From Larkinella punicea (GTDB lineage: Bacteria; Bacteroidota; Bacteroidia; Cytophagales; Spirosomataceae): a stretch of 64,000 nt of DNA. Position numbers and translations under genes: made by a program. This document shows positions 27,185 through 35,792 of this stretch, in pieces. The DNA lies in the NCBI RefSeq assembly GCF_003334855.1, contig NZ_QOWE01000002.1, forward strand, positions 124,001-188,000, read 5' to 3'. Numbering within the stretch: position 1 is the first letter of the stretch; each line of letters starts with the position of its first letter. Under the pieces are notes generated by a model. That model made no database searches. It saw only the letters and a list, made by a program, of their open reading frames with translations, and was not told the DNA's origin.

Positions 27185-29671
27185 TCAGTGGAGCCGATGA
27201 TTTGCTTTGTAAATCTCGACCCAGCCCACGCCAACCAGCGCGGCCAGCACACACCAGCCAAACGATGATGCCGGAATGGGAACAAAACCGAACAACGCCT
27301 GAGCCGGTGGAACCAACAAGGTCACGAGCAAGAGCGCAAACGTCAGTCCCAGCATGAGCCACAACAGGCGGTTTGGCAACTGAATGGTCTGAAACACCGA
27401 CTGGGTAAACGACCGGTTTACCAGCGTCAACAGGATATTGCTCAGCACCAGGGTCGAAAAAACCAACGTCCGAACCAACTCCAGGCTTCCCCCGGCCTGC
27501 ATGGCGACGTAATAGACACCCAGAACGGCCAGCGTAATCCCCAGTCCCTGCGTGATGCTCCGCCCCAGTTCCGGCCCGGCCAGAAAGGTGTCGGTGAGCG
27601 GTCGGGGCGGCTGGCGCATCTGCCCCGCTTCGGCGGGTTCGTTCTCGAACGCAATGGAACAGGTCGGCCCCATCACCAGTTCCAGAAAAATGACGTGAAT
27701 GGGCGTAAACAGATTTTCCCACTTCCAGTTCGCCAGCAGCGGCACCGCCACGGTCAGGATAATCGGGATGTGAATGGAAACAATGTAGGCAATGGCTTTT
27801 TTGAGGTTCTGGTAAATCCGGCGACCCTGCGCAATGGCGTCGACCATGCTGCTCAGGTCGTCGTTGACCAGCACGAGCGAGGCCGCCTGACGCGCCACTT
27901 CGGTTCCGCGTTTTCCCATCGCCACACCAATGTGAGCGGCTTTCAGCGCCGGGCCGTCGTTAACCCCATCGCCGGTCATGGCCACCACCTCGCCGTTTTG
28001 CTTGAGGGCTTCCACCACCCGCAGTTTGGCCTCGGGAAACATGCGGGCAAAAACCGCCGTCTGAGTTGCCTGCTGCCTGAGTGTCACATCGTCCATTTCC
28101 ATCACCTGCTGGCCCGTCACAAACGAATCGGCTGCGGGTAAACCCACCTGCCGGGCAATGGCCTGGGCGGTTTCGGGAAAATCGCCGGTGATCATCTTCA
28201 CCTCAATACCGGCTTCGGTAAACGCCCGGATGACCGCAGCGGCATTCGGTTTCGGCGGGTTTTCAAGGGCAATAAGCCCCAGAAAAGTCCACGAAAAATC
28301 ATCCTGCTCCGCCGGGAAATGGGGTGGTTCGTAGGTGCCTTTGGCCACACCCAGAACCCGAAAACCGCCTTCCGACAACTGTTTGGTTAGCTGACGAATT
28401 CGATCAGCCGCCGTCGGGTTGGGTCGGCAAACCGCCAGAATGTGTTCGACGGCGCCCTTCCCCGCCACCATCACCTCGCCATTCGGTGCCTTCCGGACGT
28501 GGGTCATCATGGGGGGCATACCCGCCAGCGGATATTCCTGCACCATCGGGTACTGACTCACCGTTTTAACCGGATCGGATTCGGAAAAAGCCGCAACGAT
28601 GGCTTTTTCCATCGCGTCGAAAGGCTCGGTTTCACTCGCCCAGCGAGCGTATTCCAGCACTTGTTTGGCCGAATCAGACAACGGGCCGGGTAGCGAAACC
28701 AGCGCATCCGTTGCGCCATCGTACAATTGCCGGACGCTCATGCCGTCCTGCGTAATGGTGCCGGTTTTATCGGTGCAAATCACGGTAGCCGAACCCAGGC
28801 TCTCGACCGTCTGCGGTTGTTTGGTCAAAACGCCCATGCGACTCAGCCGAGCCGCTCCCAGCGCCATGAAACTGCTGAATGCTACCGGAATTTCTTCGGG
28901 CAAAATCGACATGGCCAGCGTCAGGCTGAACAACAAAGCCGTAATCCAGTCGCCGGAGCGGGCAAAATTGATGGCCCACACCAGCGCGAATGCTCCTCCG
29001 CCAATCCAGGCCATGCGGATGACAAACCGGTTGATCTGTCGTTGCAGGGGCGTTGTTTCGGTCAGAATGGTGCCGATGCTCCGCCCGATCCGTCCGAGTT
29101 CGGTTTTTCCGCCAACCGCCGTAACGGTCAGCCACGCACTGCCGGACGCGGTGTTGGTGCCGGCAAAAACCGGGTCGCCGGGCGTTTTGGCAACGGAAAC
29201 CGATTCGCCGGTCAGGATGGATTCGTCCACCGAAAAATCGTTGGTTTCGTGAATTTGACCGTCGGCAGGGATGCTTTCGCCCTCTTCGACCAAAACCGCA
29301 TCGCCCACGACGATGTCTTCCACCGGAATCGTGGTCAGTGTTCCATTGCGCCGAACCTGCGCTTTGGGCTGGGTTAGATCCCGCAAAGCCCCCAACGCCT
29401 GGTCGCTGCGAACGGATTGATAGACCGAAATACCGGCCACCAGAAAAAGAGCCACGATCAGCGTGATGCCTTCCTCCAGCCGGCCAATCCCGAAATAGAG
29501 GGTACAGGCTACGACCAGCAGGATAAACATGGGTTCGGCAGCAACTTCCCGGACCGTTGCGAACAAGCCCGAACGGCTGTCAGTCGTAAGGACATTTCGC
29601 CCCTGTTCAGCGCGTGATTGGGCAATGGCGTCGTCTGTGAGTCCCTGCAAGGGTTGGAAAGTAGTCGGCAT
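27185..29671 (-). CDS. Cation-translocating P-type ATPase (calcium-type)
   Basis: 828 residues from ATG 29671; an in-frame ATG at 29773 would add 34 residues unlike the family. Domain order is cation-ATPase N-terminal segment, actuator with LTGES, M4 with ILPEEIPVAF, phosphorylation site D301 in CTDKTGTIT, nucleotide domain, hinge MTGDGVNDGPALK, and C-terminal helices. The overall layout is that of P2-type Ca2+/H+ pumps, but M4 reads PEEIP rather than the PEGL of classical Ca2+ pumps, so ion specificity is uncertain. Single gene. Confidence 0.93.
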   Translation of the reverse strand: MPTTFQPLQGLTDDAIAQSRAEQGRNVLTTDSRSGLFATVREVAAEPMFILLVVACTLYFGIGRLEEGITLIVALFLVAGISVYQSVRSDQALGALRDLTQPKAQVRRNGTLTTIPVEDIVVGDAVLVEEGESIPADGQIHETNDFSVDESILTGESVSVAKTPGDPVFAGTNTASGSAWLTVTAVGGKTELGRIGRSIGTILTETTPLQRQINRFVIRMAWIGGGAFALVWAINFARSGDWITALLFSLTLAMSILPEEIPVAFSSFMALGAARLSRMGVLTKQPQTVESLGSATVICTDKTGTITQDGMSVRQLYDGATDALVSLPGPLSDSAKQVLEYARWASETEPFDAMEKAIVAAFSESDPVKTVSQYPMVQEYPLAGMPPMMTHVRKAPNGEVMVAGKGAVEHILAVCRPNPTAADRIRQLTKQLSEGGFRVLGVAKGTYEPPHFPAEQDDFSWTFLGLIALENPPKPNAAAVIRAFTEAGIEVKMITGDFPETAQAIARQVGLPAADSFVTGQQVMEMDDVTLRQQATQTAVFARMFPEAKLRVVEALKQNGEVVAMTGDGVNDGPALKAAHIGVAMGKRGTEVARQAASLVLVNDDLSSMVDAIAQGRRIYQNLKKAIAYIVSIHIPIILTVAVPLLANWKWENLFTPIHVIFLELVMGPTCSIAFENEPAEAGQMRQPPRPLTDTFLAGPELGRSITQGLGITLAVLGVYYVAMQAGGSLELVRTLVFSTLVLSNILLTLVNRSFTQSVFQTIQLPNRLLWLMLGLTFALLLVTLLVPPAQALFGFVPIPASSFGWCVLAALVGVGWVEIYKANHRLH

Positions 29672-29831
29672 GTTTTCGGCTGGAAAGGCGAAGAAAACGA
29701 ATGGGTGGAAAGATACGATCTTGTAGCGGAAAACCGAGTGATGTTGAACAGGCTGGTCGCTGACTGGTGTCATCGCTTTTAACGAATCCCGTTTTGTGAT
29801 TTTTTAACAAATGACTGCCGAATGGTTTCGT

Positions 29832-29839
29832 TAGGTTTG
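29832..29839 (+). promoter_or_regulatory. Possible -7 box before the MutS-like gene
   Basis: TAGGTTTG fits TAnnTTTG and lies 18 bases before the ATG at 29858. No TTG occurs at the expected spacing upstream, so support is partial. It favours the 29858 start over 29822. Confidence 0.35.
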
Positions 29840-29857
29840 CTGCCACATCAGCCAACC

Positions 29858-31180
29858 ATGAAAAAACCGTCTGCCCATACGTTACACGAACTGCAATTGC
29901 TGCCCCAACAACCGGGTGACAGAAGCATTCTGGGCCTTTTTGGTAAAACGCGGACGTATGGGGGCCGGGATGCGCTCACACTCCTGCTGACTTCGCCCTG
30001 TGCTACGCTACCCGAGATCAGGGAGCGACAGGCGCTTTTCCAGTTTGTGGCCCGGCATCTGAAGCCGCTTACCGTCAACCTCGCCCACGCGTATGTACTG
30101 GCCGCCGAAAACCACCTCATCAGCAACCTGGCCTGGAGTTCGGCGACGGGCTGGCTGAAACGGCAACAGCGAGCCTGGTGGTTTTCCCGGTTTCATCCGC
30201 ACGATTTCAACCGGCTGCGGGGCGGAACGGCTGCGATTCAGCTTGTTTTGCGGGCGATTGAAGAAAAAACCGGGTGGCTCAGCACGGCAAAGCAGCTCCC
30301 GGCTCCTCTCCACACAATTTTAGATACGCTGAATACTTTTTTTGACGATCCGGCCATCCAAATGGCCCTTCGTAATTCGGATCATCCGGTCGCAGTTCTG
30401 CAAGCCGACTTTATCCTCAGGCACCACAAGAACGACGCTGTTCGGGTTGTGTTCGACGCCTTGTATCAACTGGATGCCTATTGTACCCTCGCTCAGTTTA
30501 CACAAACCACAGGCTGGGTTTACCCTCAGTTTATCGATGCTGAACGAGCGATCTTTCAGGTTACCGGGCTGGCACATCCCCTGCTTGATGCAGATATCGC
30601 CATCACCAACGACTTTAGCCTGTCGGCGCCCTCCTGCCTGTCTTTGGTGACCGGGGGAAATATGAGCGGAAAAACCACCTTTCTGAAAGCGTGCGGCATT
30701 GTCGTTTATCTGGCTCATCTTGGTTTGGCGGTGCCGGCCCAATCGCTGCGAATCAGTTTTTTCGACGGTTTATTCACCAGCATTCACCTCAGCGATAACC
30801 TGGAACTGGGGCATAGTCATTTTTACAGTGAGCTGATGGGCATCAAATCCGTGGCCGATGCGATAGCCGATCACCAGACGGTTTTCCTCATCGCCGATGA
30901 GCTGTTTCGGGGAACGAACCCGGAAGATGCGCTGGCGTGTTCGCGGCAGGTGATCGATGCGTTCATCCGGCAGCGCGGCAGTCTGTTCCTGGTCTCATCG
31001 CACCTCCCGGAAATCAGTGCGACGTATCGAACGACCGACACCGTGCAATTAAACTGCTTCAGAACGGAGATCATCGACGGAAAACTAGTGTGCCGCCACC
31101 AGATTGAACCGGGCCTGGCGGCCGAGCGAACCGGTCTGGTTTTGCTGGCGCAAACGGGGATTCTGAATGGGTTGGGTTGA
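29858..31180 (+). CDS. MutS-domain ATPase lacking the mismatch-recognition domain
   Basis: 440 residues, about half the length of MutS. Walker A is TGGNMSGKTTF near 265-275 and Walker B is FLIADELFRGTNPEDA near 343-358, with the following SSHLPEI signature; these place it in the MutS domain V family. The N-terminal ~240 residues are helical, like the lever/clamp domains, and no domain I or Smr endonuclease tail is present. It probably is a DNA-binding ATPase of the MutS-I/MutS2-like group with unknown role. It is divergent from the P-type ATPase. Confidence 0.85.
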   Translation: MKKPSAHTLHELQLLPQQPGDRSILGLFGKTRTYGGRDALTLLLTSPCATLPEIRERQALFQFVARHLKPLTVNLAHAYVLAAENHLISNLAWSSATGWLKRQQRAWWFSRFHPHDFNRLRGGTAAIQLVLRAIEEKTGWLSTAKQLPAPLHTILDTLNTFFDDPAIQMALRNSDHPVAVLQADFILRHHKNDAVRVVFDALYQLDAYCTLAQFTQTTGWVYPQFIDAERAIFQVTGLAHPLLDADIAITNDFSLSAPSCLSLVTGGNMSGKTTFLKACGIVVYLAHLGLAVPAQSLRISFFDGLFTSIHLSDNLELGHSHFYSELMGIKSVADAIADHQTVFLIADELFRGTNPEDALACSRQVIDAFIRQRGSLFLVSSHLPEISATYRTTDTVQLNCFRTEIIDGKLVCRHQIEPGLAAERTGLVLLAQTGILNGLG

Positions 31181-31202
31181 CTTAGTACAACCATTTGTTC
31201 GA

Positions 31203-31262
31203 TCGCTACGCGACAAGAATGAGATAGCCTATTTCCTACAAACATCAGGTCGCTAGGCGACC
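31203..31262. repeat. REP-like palindrome pair
   Basis: Two short palindromes 45 bases apart: TCGC-tac-GCGA at 31203-31213 and GGTCGC-tag-GCGACC at 31248-31262. They share the word TCGCTA and together resemble a REP doublet in the 295-base gap between the MutS-like gene and yiaA. The rest of this gap shows nothing else I can name. Confidence 0.5.
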
Positions 31263-31475
31263 AAAAACAAGTCTTCCTCACTTTGTTTCATTGGTTCCAG
31301 CTACCAACGGAAGCCTGAAAACCACCATCTATAGCCTCAAAGTAACCCGTTAGAAACTGGCGCTAACGACGATGTCATCCCGAAGCTATTTTTGTAACCG
31401 CTGCTGCCAGCGAACCCGGTTTACGAGCGCGACAGGCAACAACCACTTTACACACTACAAACAGAAAACAACACA

Positions 31476-31874
31476 ATGAATCAGAAAACATCGGCCGCTT
31501 TTGTCGGCGCATCATGGGTTGCACTCGGCACCGGCATGATTGGGTATTTAATCGGACTTTGGCGCTCCGAAATGCTCTTGAACGAAAAAGGATTCTACTT
31601 TACCGTCCTGATGATGGGCCTTTTTTCCGTCGTATCGTTGCAGAAAAGCGTCCGGGACCGGCTGGAAGGCTATCCGGTGACGGATATTTATTACGGACTC
31701 TGCTGGTTTTCAACGCTCCTCGCCATTACGCTGCTGACCATTGGCCTGTGGAACGCGACGCTGTTGCCGAGTGAAAAAGGGTTCTACGCGTTTGCCTTCA
31801 TGCTCGGTTTATTCGGAGCCATTGCCGTCCAGAAAAATACCCGCGACAACCAGGAATTCGCGAAGAAAGATTGA
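31476..31874 (+). CDS. yiaA: YiaA/YiaB-family inner-membrane protein
   Basis: 132 residues made of two tandem copies of a two-helix unit. Each has a hydrophobic helix, WR/WN, an LNEKGFYF or [12 protein letters not shown] signature, a second helix and VSLQKSVRD or IAVQKNTRD. This duplication is diagnostic of the YiaA/B family, whose biochemical role is not known. Single gene. Confidence 0.88.
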   Translation: MNQKTSAAFVGASWVALGTGMIGYLIGLWRSEMLLNEKGFYFTVLMMGLFSVVSLQKSVRDRLEGYPVTDIYYGLCWFSTLLAITLLTIGLWNATLLPSEKGFYAFAFMLGLFGAIAVQKNTRDNQEFAKKD

Positions 31875-32086
31875 CTTGGTAGTGAATAAGCCTGGTAAGA
31901 GCGGTTTTCAGAAATCAGAAAAACCGGCTTTTCCTTTTGTCGATTCCTTTCCGGTTTGAGTACCAAACCCGATTGACCGGTTGACCGATTCAGCCGGTCG
32001 CGGGTCTTTTACGTTTCATGGCATTTTACAACCTTTGTGATGCAATCCGGGTCTTCAATCGAACCAACCAGGAATCCGGTTTTACG

Positions 32087-33352
32087 ATGAAACGCTTTCT
32101 TTCACAGCCTTTGCTGATTCTGCTGACGATCTTCCTTTCCTGCAAAGAGAAAGCGGTCGATCCGACCAAACGCGTACGACCCGTCACGTTGCAGGTTGTG
32201 GTGTCCGGGGCTTCCTATGACCTGAGTTGGGAACCCAATCGGGTGGTTTGCGTCACGTCGCCCTGCCCCGATCTTGCCGACGTAGAAGCCCAGGAATATG
32301 AAGTTCAGATTGCCAAAAGTGAGTTGGGAGCGTTTCAGACGTACCGAACCCTCGACGCTGACGAAAAATCAATCCGGATTCCTGCTTCGGAGATGGGGGA
32401 GCAAGTGGTGGCCCGCATTGTCTCGAAAAACGAAGGGGCGCCCCCCGCGAACTCTAATCTGATTATGGCCAGTACGGCCTTTCTTTCGCAATCGGCTTAT
32501 TACCCCGGATTTGGCTTTTTAGAAGACGTCTCCGGGGGGGATGTAACACCGGATGGCGCGAAAGCAACGTACACCGGATTGATTCAGGAAACCCCCGGTA
32601 CGTATGCCACTCCGCTGTATGTGGCTACCCTGCAAAATGAGCAGCCAATTACGAAAAAACTCGTAAACCGCCAGGGTGCGGGGGCCTCGTTTTCGCCGGA
32701 TGGCAACCAGTTGGCTTACCCTTCCAAAACAGAGAATGGAATCATTCTTTATGATATGACAACGGCAACGGCCCGAACGCTGCCCGTTGCTGATGTGACC
32801 CGGATTGGATCGGTAGCCTGGTCGCCCGATGGGCAATGGCTGGCGTACACGACGGTTTCCAACGAAGAATCCCGCTTGTGGAAAATAGCGACGTCGGGTG
32901 GTTCTGCCACGCCCCTCACTCCCGTCCTGCCCGTTCGCGAATCGAACTACATCCGTCAAAGCTTCCTGGACTGGTCGCCCGATGGCCAGTTTATCGCCGT
33001 ATCCCGCGCCCGCAACGACAACGACCAGTGGCGGGCGACGGTTTCGCTGTATTCGCCCGATGGACGTGGCGAACTAAGTTATTTTGAAACGCAACCCGGC
33101 TGGATCGACACCCATCCATCGTTTTCGCCCAACGGCAAAATGCTGGCGTTCCTGAGTTCACGGACCGACCGGCTCGCAAATGCGTACAGCCTCTGGGTTC
33201 GGGACCTGACAACGGGCCAGGTTCGACAAATCAAGATGCTGCCGGGTCTGAACCCATCGGAGGAGTACGCACCGCGTTGGGTTGGCAATGAGCGGTTGAT
33301 TTTCAGTGCGGTTGTGCAGGGCAAGAAAGGGTATTATTCCGTGTTTTTGTGA
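32087..33352 (+). CDS. Lipoprotein with TolB-like PD40 beta-propeller
   Basis: 421 residues from ATG 32087, chosen because it places the signal peptide at the N-terminus; a start at 32018 would add 23 residues before it. The lipobox is IFLSC. After a ~140-residue fibronectin-like region come several PD40 strands: ASFSPDGNQLAYPS, VAWSPDGQWLAYTT, LDWSPDGQFIAVSR, PSFSPNGKMLAFLSSR. The fold is that of the TolB C-terminal propeller, a protein-interaction platform, anchored in the envelope. No sign that it belongs to a Tol-Pal system here. Confidence 0.85.
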   Translation: MKRFLSQPLLILLTIFLSCKEKAVDPTKRVRPVTLQVVVSGASYDLSWEPNRVVCVTSPCPDLADVEAQEYEVQIAKSELGAFQTYRTLDADEKSIRIPASEMGEQVVARIVSKNEGAPPANSNLIMASTAFLSQSAYYPGFGFLEDVSGGDVTPDGAKATYTGLIQETPGTYATPLYVATLQNEQPITKKLVNRQGAGASFSPDGNQLAYPSKTENGIILYDMTTATARTLPVADVTRIGSVAWSPDGQWLAYTTVSNEESRLWKIATSGGSATPLTPVLPVRESNYIRQSFLDWSPDGQFIAVSRARNDNDQWRATVSLYSPDGRGELSYFETQPGWIDTHPSFSPNGKMLAFLSSRTDRLANAYSLWVRDLTTGQVRQIKMLPGLNPSEEYAPRWVGNERLIFSAVVQGKKGYYSVFL

Positions 33353-33394
33353 GAGCGGAGCCTCACTCCTGAGATACCATCGTGTGTAGTATAC

Positions 33395-33423
33395 TTGTAA
33401 AAAGCGGTAGTTAGTTATTTTTG
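33395..33423 (+). promoter_or_regulatory. Bacteroidota-type promoter for the antitoxin-like gene
   Basis: TTG at 33395-33397, 18 bases, TATTTTTG at 33416-33423, a complete TTG-N17/23-TAnnTTTG match ending 18 bases before ATG 33442. The position overlaps a possible TTG start at 33421, which argues for 33442 as the true start. Confidence 0.6.
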
Positions 33424-33441
33424 TGTAAAAAGAATGCAGCC

Positions 33442-33648
33442 ATGACAAACGACGTGCAATACCAGACCGGAAAAATGGTCAAAGATCCGCGCAAGATGAA
33501 CCCTAAGGAACGAATTCAGTGGCAAAAGCAGTGCGCTCAAAATGCACGGGATTATCTTTTTTCCATTAACCAGCCTTTAGTCTATAAGCGTCCGGATGGA
33601 CATACGGTCGCGGAGTACAAGAATGGCCAGATTCTGGTCGTTCGATGA
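33442..33648 (+). CDS. Small antitoxin-like protein
   Basis: 68 residues, charged and mostly helical (GKMVKDPRKMNPKERIQWQ) with a short strand-like C-terminus (KRPDGHTVAEYKNGQILVV). Its stop overlaps the start of a P-loop zeta-toxin-like frame as ATGA, the usual arrangement in toxin-antitoxin pairs. On its own sequence I do not recognise a named antitoxin family; the assignment is from context. The toxin partner is broken, so this may be a surviving orphan antitoxin. Confidence 0.6.
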   Translation: MTNDVQYQTGKMVKDPRKMNPKERIQWQKQCAQNARDYLFSINQPLVYKRPDGHTVAEYKNGQILVVR

Positions 33649-33794
33649 CGATTTATTTGGTTGCAGGGCCGCCCGGCATCGGCAAAAGCACAAACGCCAA
33701 AGAGTTGATTCCTGCTGGAGTACCTCTAACCTGTTATTCCTACAAATTCCCTTCACTTCCTCAAAACCCCATTCCCGCCAAACCGGCTAAATAG
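33645..33794 (+). pseudogene. Truncated zeta-toxin-like P-loop kinase
   Basis: An ATG at 33645 overlaps the antitoxin stop and opens 49 codons. The first ~28 residues carry a strong Walker A (AGPPGIGKST) and the following AKELIPAG as in zeta-type kinases; intact members are about 170-200 residues. From about 33745 the frame runs into sequence that is antisense to the end of the membrane gene at 35264, ending in NPIPAKPAK and stop. No Walker B or catalytic acid remains, so it cannot be active. The break coincides with the start of the direct repeat at 33753. Confidence 0.65.
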
Positions 33795-33803
33795 CTCCGG
33801 CAG
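33753..33803 (-). repeat. Direct repeat copy 1: detached 3' end of a membrane-protein gene
   Basis: 51 bases matching 35264-35314 with five substitutions. Read on the minus strand it encodes LPELFSRFGGNGVLRK and stop, identical in protein to the end of the gene at 35264; all five substitutions are synonymous. The rest of the coding gene is absent here. Confidence 0.8.
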
Positions 33804-34043
33804 AAATTCAACATGGTTCACATTCAGAATTTACTTTGAATTGAGCAAGTGCGTGTAATTAACCTGGTCGAAAACCACTGCGTGCAAATCAGTAATGCCA
33901 GGGAAAAGGCTTTTCCGGTACACAAATATTTAGTACTATATTCGTGAGCCATACAATTCTGGTATGATATTGACGATACTTTAAAATTCTGGTTCAAAGC
34001 CAAACAGAATACATGTTTGCACAAACTTATAACTAATCAGTTC

Positions 34044-35240
34044 ATGCCTCCAGTTCGTTTTAAGACCTGCCTTCAGTTCGCCCTAATTTTGACTATTTCA
34101 AATTTACAAGCCCAAACAACCACCTACTGGTACAACAAATCCAACCAACCGTTTTGGTTTGATACTACAAATGTGGATAAGCCAGCGCGTAATTTTTTCA
34201 AAGCCCTGGAATTGGGATTGGTAAATCAGTTTGCCCAAAGTGCAACCCTGCTCTATCCCATCGCCACTGACACCATCAATCCACTAGCAAAACCGGCTCA
34301 ATCTCAACTAGCGCTTCTCTACTTCTTCCAGAATCAATTTCAAAACTTACTTGACCTTTCTCAAAAAACGAACAGTAAGATCAACTTCTATGGTGACGCC
34401 CTATTTTTCAACTCTTTACCATCACCCCTGCTCACTATTAAAGCCGCTAGTTTTACCATTCCGTTTACAATCAGACGCAAAAGCCTGATAGTAGTGGACG
34501 TATTGATTCAAGGTCGACACAAGAATTTTGTGCTAGATACCGGTTTTTCGAGAACTGCTATTAGCCGACAGCTAGCTGCCGAACTGGGACTGGTAATCCA
34601 CGAAAGTAATAGCCCTGTCAGCACAGCAACTGGTTCAACTCAGCTAGCTATTTCTTCAATTAAACACCTTGAATTGGGTAATATTCTGCTCGAAAACTGG
34701 CCTGTTTACTGCTATTCCTCATTTCCATTCAGACATATAGACGGCGCAATCGGATTGGATGTACTCCGGCAGATTTCTTATACCGTTAACTTTCCGCAAA
34801 CCCAACTCACAATAGATCAATCCGTTATTGACAGTTCACTAACGAAAAACTTATTTGGTTTATGTATGCCAATGATGGCTATCCAAGTGGCAAACGACCA
34901 ACGACTGGACGTGTTTTATGATTCGGGATCAGATGGATTCGAATTAAATAAAAATGCGATAACGAAACTGAAGCCGTTGCCAATTGGTAAAAAACTTATC
35001 GTTATTAGGGGAATCAACAAAGGTATTTCAATACGATTAGGTAACCGGGTGAAGCATTTAAATCTCACGCAAAACGGTTATTTACTTCCTTGTAAAAATT
35101 TACCGATTACCAACCGGGAGGATGATGTATTTCTGATACCAACCACCGGAATAATGGGTAATCGTCCATTTATTAAAGGATTACTGAGGATTGATTTCCC
35201 GAATAACCACTACTCATATTCTTCAAAAACATCTCTATAG
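34044..35240 (+). CDS. Secreted retropepsin-like aspartyl protease, AT-rich
   Basis: 398 residues from ATG 34044, which begins a signal peptide (MPPVRFKTCLQFALILT ... LQAQ); ATG 34017 would add nine residues. Two catalytic motifs are present: D165 in FVLDTGFSRTAIS and D293 in VFYDSGSDGFEL, each followed by hydrophobic-Gly segments (GAIGLDVL, GIMGNRPF). This is the bilobal arrangement of bacterial aspartyl-protease-like proteins. Base use differs sharply from its neighbours: 34321-34380 has 19 G/C of 60, whereas 36061-36120 has 39 of 60. It lies between the two direct-repeat copies and looks imported. Confidence 0.8.
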   Translation: MPPVRFKTCLQFALILTISNLQAQTTTYWYNKSNQPFWFDTTNVDKPARNFFKALELGLVNQFAQSATLLYPIATDTINPLAKPAQSQLALLYFFQNQFQNLLDLSQKTNSKINFYGDALFFNSLPSPLLTIKAASFTIPFTIRRKSLIVVDVLIQGRHKNFVLDTGFSRTAISRQLAAELGLVIHESNSPVSTATGSTQLAISSIKHLELGNILLENWPVYCYSSFPFRHIDGAIGLDVLRQISYTVNFPQTQLTIDQSVIDSSLTKNLFGLCMPMMAIQVANDQRLDVFYDSGSDGFELNKNAITKLKPLPIGKKLIVIRGINKGISIRLGNRVKHLNLTQNGYLLPCKNLPITNREDDVFLIPTTGIMGNRPFIKGLLRIDFPNNHYSYSSKTSL

Positions 35241-35263
35241 CAACAAGCATCCACCACTTTCCC

Positions 35264-35314
35264 TCACTTCCGCAAAACCCCATTCCCGCCAAAGCGGCTG
35301 AATAACTCCGGCAA
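35264..35314 (-). repeat. Direct repeat copy 2, inside an intact gene
   Basis: The last 16 codons and stop of the membrane-protein gene; counterpart of 33753-33803. The two copies bracket about 1.46 kb containing the AT-rich protease gene. Confidence 0.8.
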
Positions 35315-35728
35315 TTCGTAGATCGCCAGCGTAAAGACAATGCCCCAGAATAAGGCACTGATCAGCATATAACTAAAAATTAGCGAACGGCTTACTTTAA
35401 ACGAAACCGCCAGGATCGTTCCGCCGATGGGCGTCAGCAGCAGGGGCGTCAGGAAGGCAATGCCCATCATCCCGGCGCGTTTCCAAACCTTGACGGCCAG
35501 CCGCGTCCGGGAACTGAACCGCTTGGGAGCCGAACGCCGAAACCGGGCCATCAGGAGTTGCAGGGCCGTTCCGGCATACGTCACCAGCACCACGCTGGCC
35601 ATCATCCCGACCACCGTAAACAGCCAGGTTTCCGGCCACGTCAGACCCACCGCGACGCCGGTTACGGGACCGCCAACAAACTTCAACATGCTGGCTACTA
35701 AAACCGATAAATACTTTGCAATTTCCAT
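35264..35728 (-). CDS. Small integral membrane protein of unknown function
   Basis: 154 residues from ATG 35728; an ATG at 35740 adds four. Three to four hydrophobic segments (about 8-30, 32-55, 85-107, 118-140) are separated by a basic loop (RFRRSAPKRFSSRTRLAVKVWKRAG, residues ~60-85). The TPLLLTPIGGTILA stretch resembles small exporter-type membrane proteins, but I cannot name a family with confidence. A fragment of a diverged copy of its 3' end lies at 33753-33803. Confidence 0.7.
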   Translation of the reverse strand: MEIAKYLSVLVASMLKFVGGPVTGVAVGLTWPETWLFTVVGMMASVVLVTYAGTALQLLMARFRRSAPKRFSSRTRLAVKVWKRAGMMGIAFLTPLLLTPIGGTILAVSFKVSRSLIFSYMLISALFWGIVFTLAIYELPELFSRFGGNGVLRK

Positions 35729-35792
35729 AAGGGGAACCAACCGGACTAAATTTCGTTAAAATTAACAGCATTAACGACTAAAAGGTTACGGT

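Noticed and set aside
33753-35314. Insertion-sequence origin for the AT-rich segment
   Set aside because: No transposase, terminal inverted repeat or short target duplication; the flanks are a coding-sequence repeat, which fits homologous recombination better.
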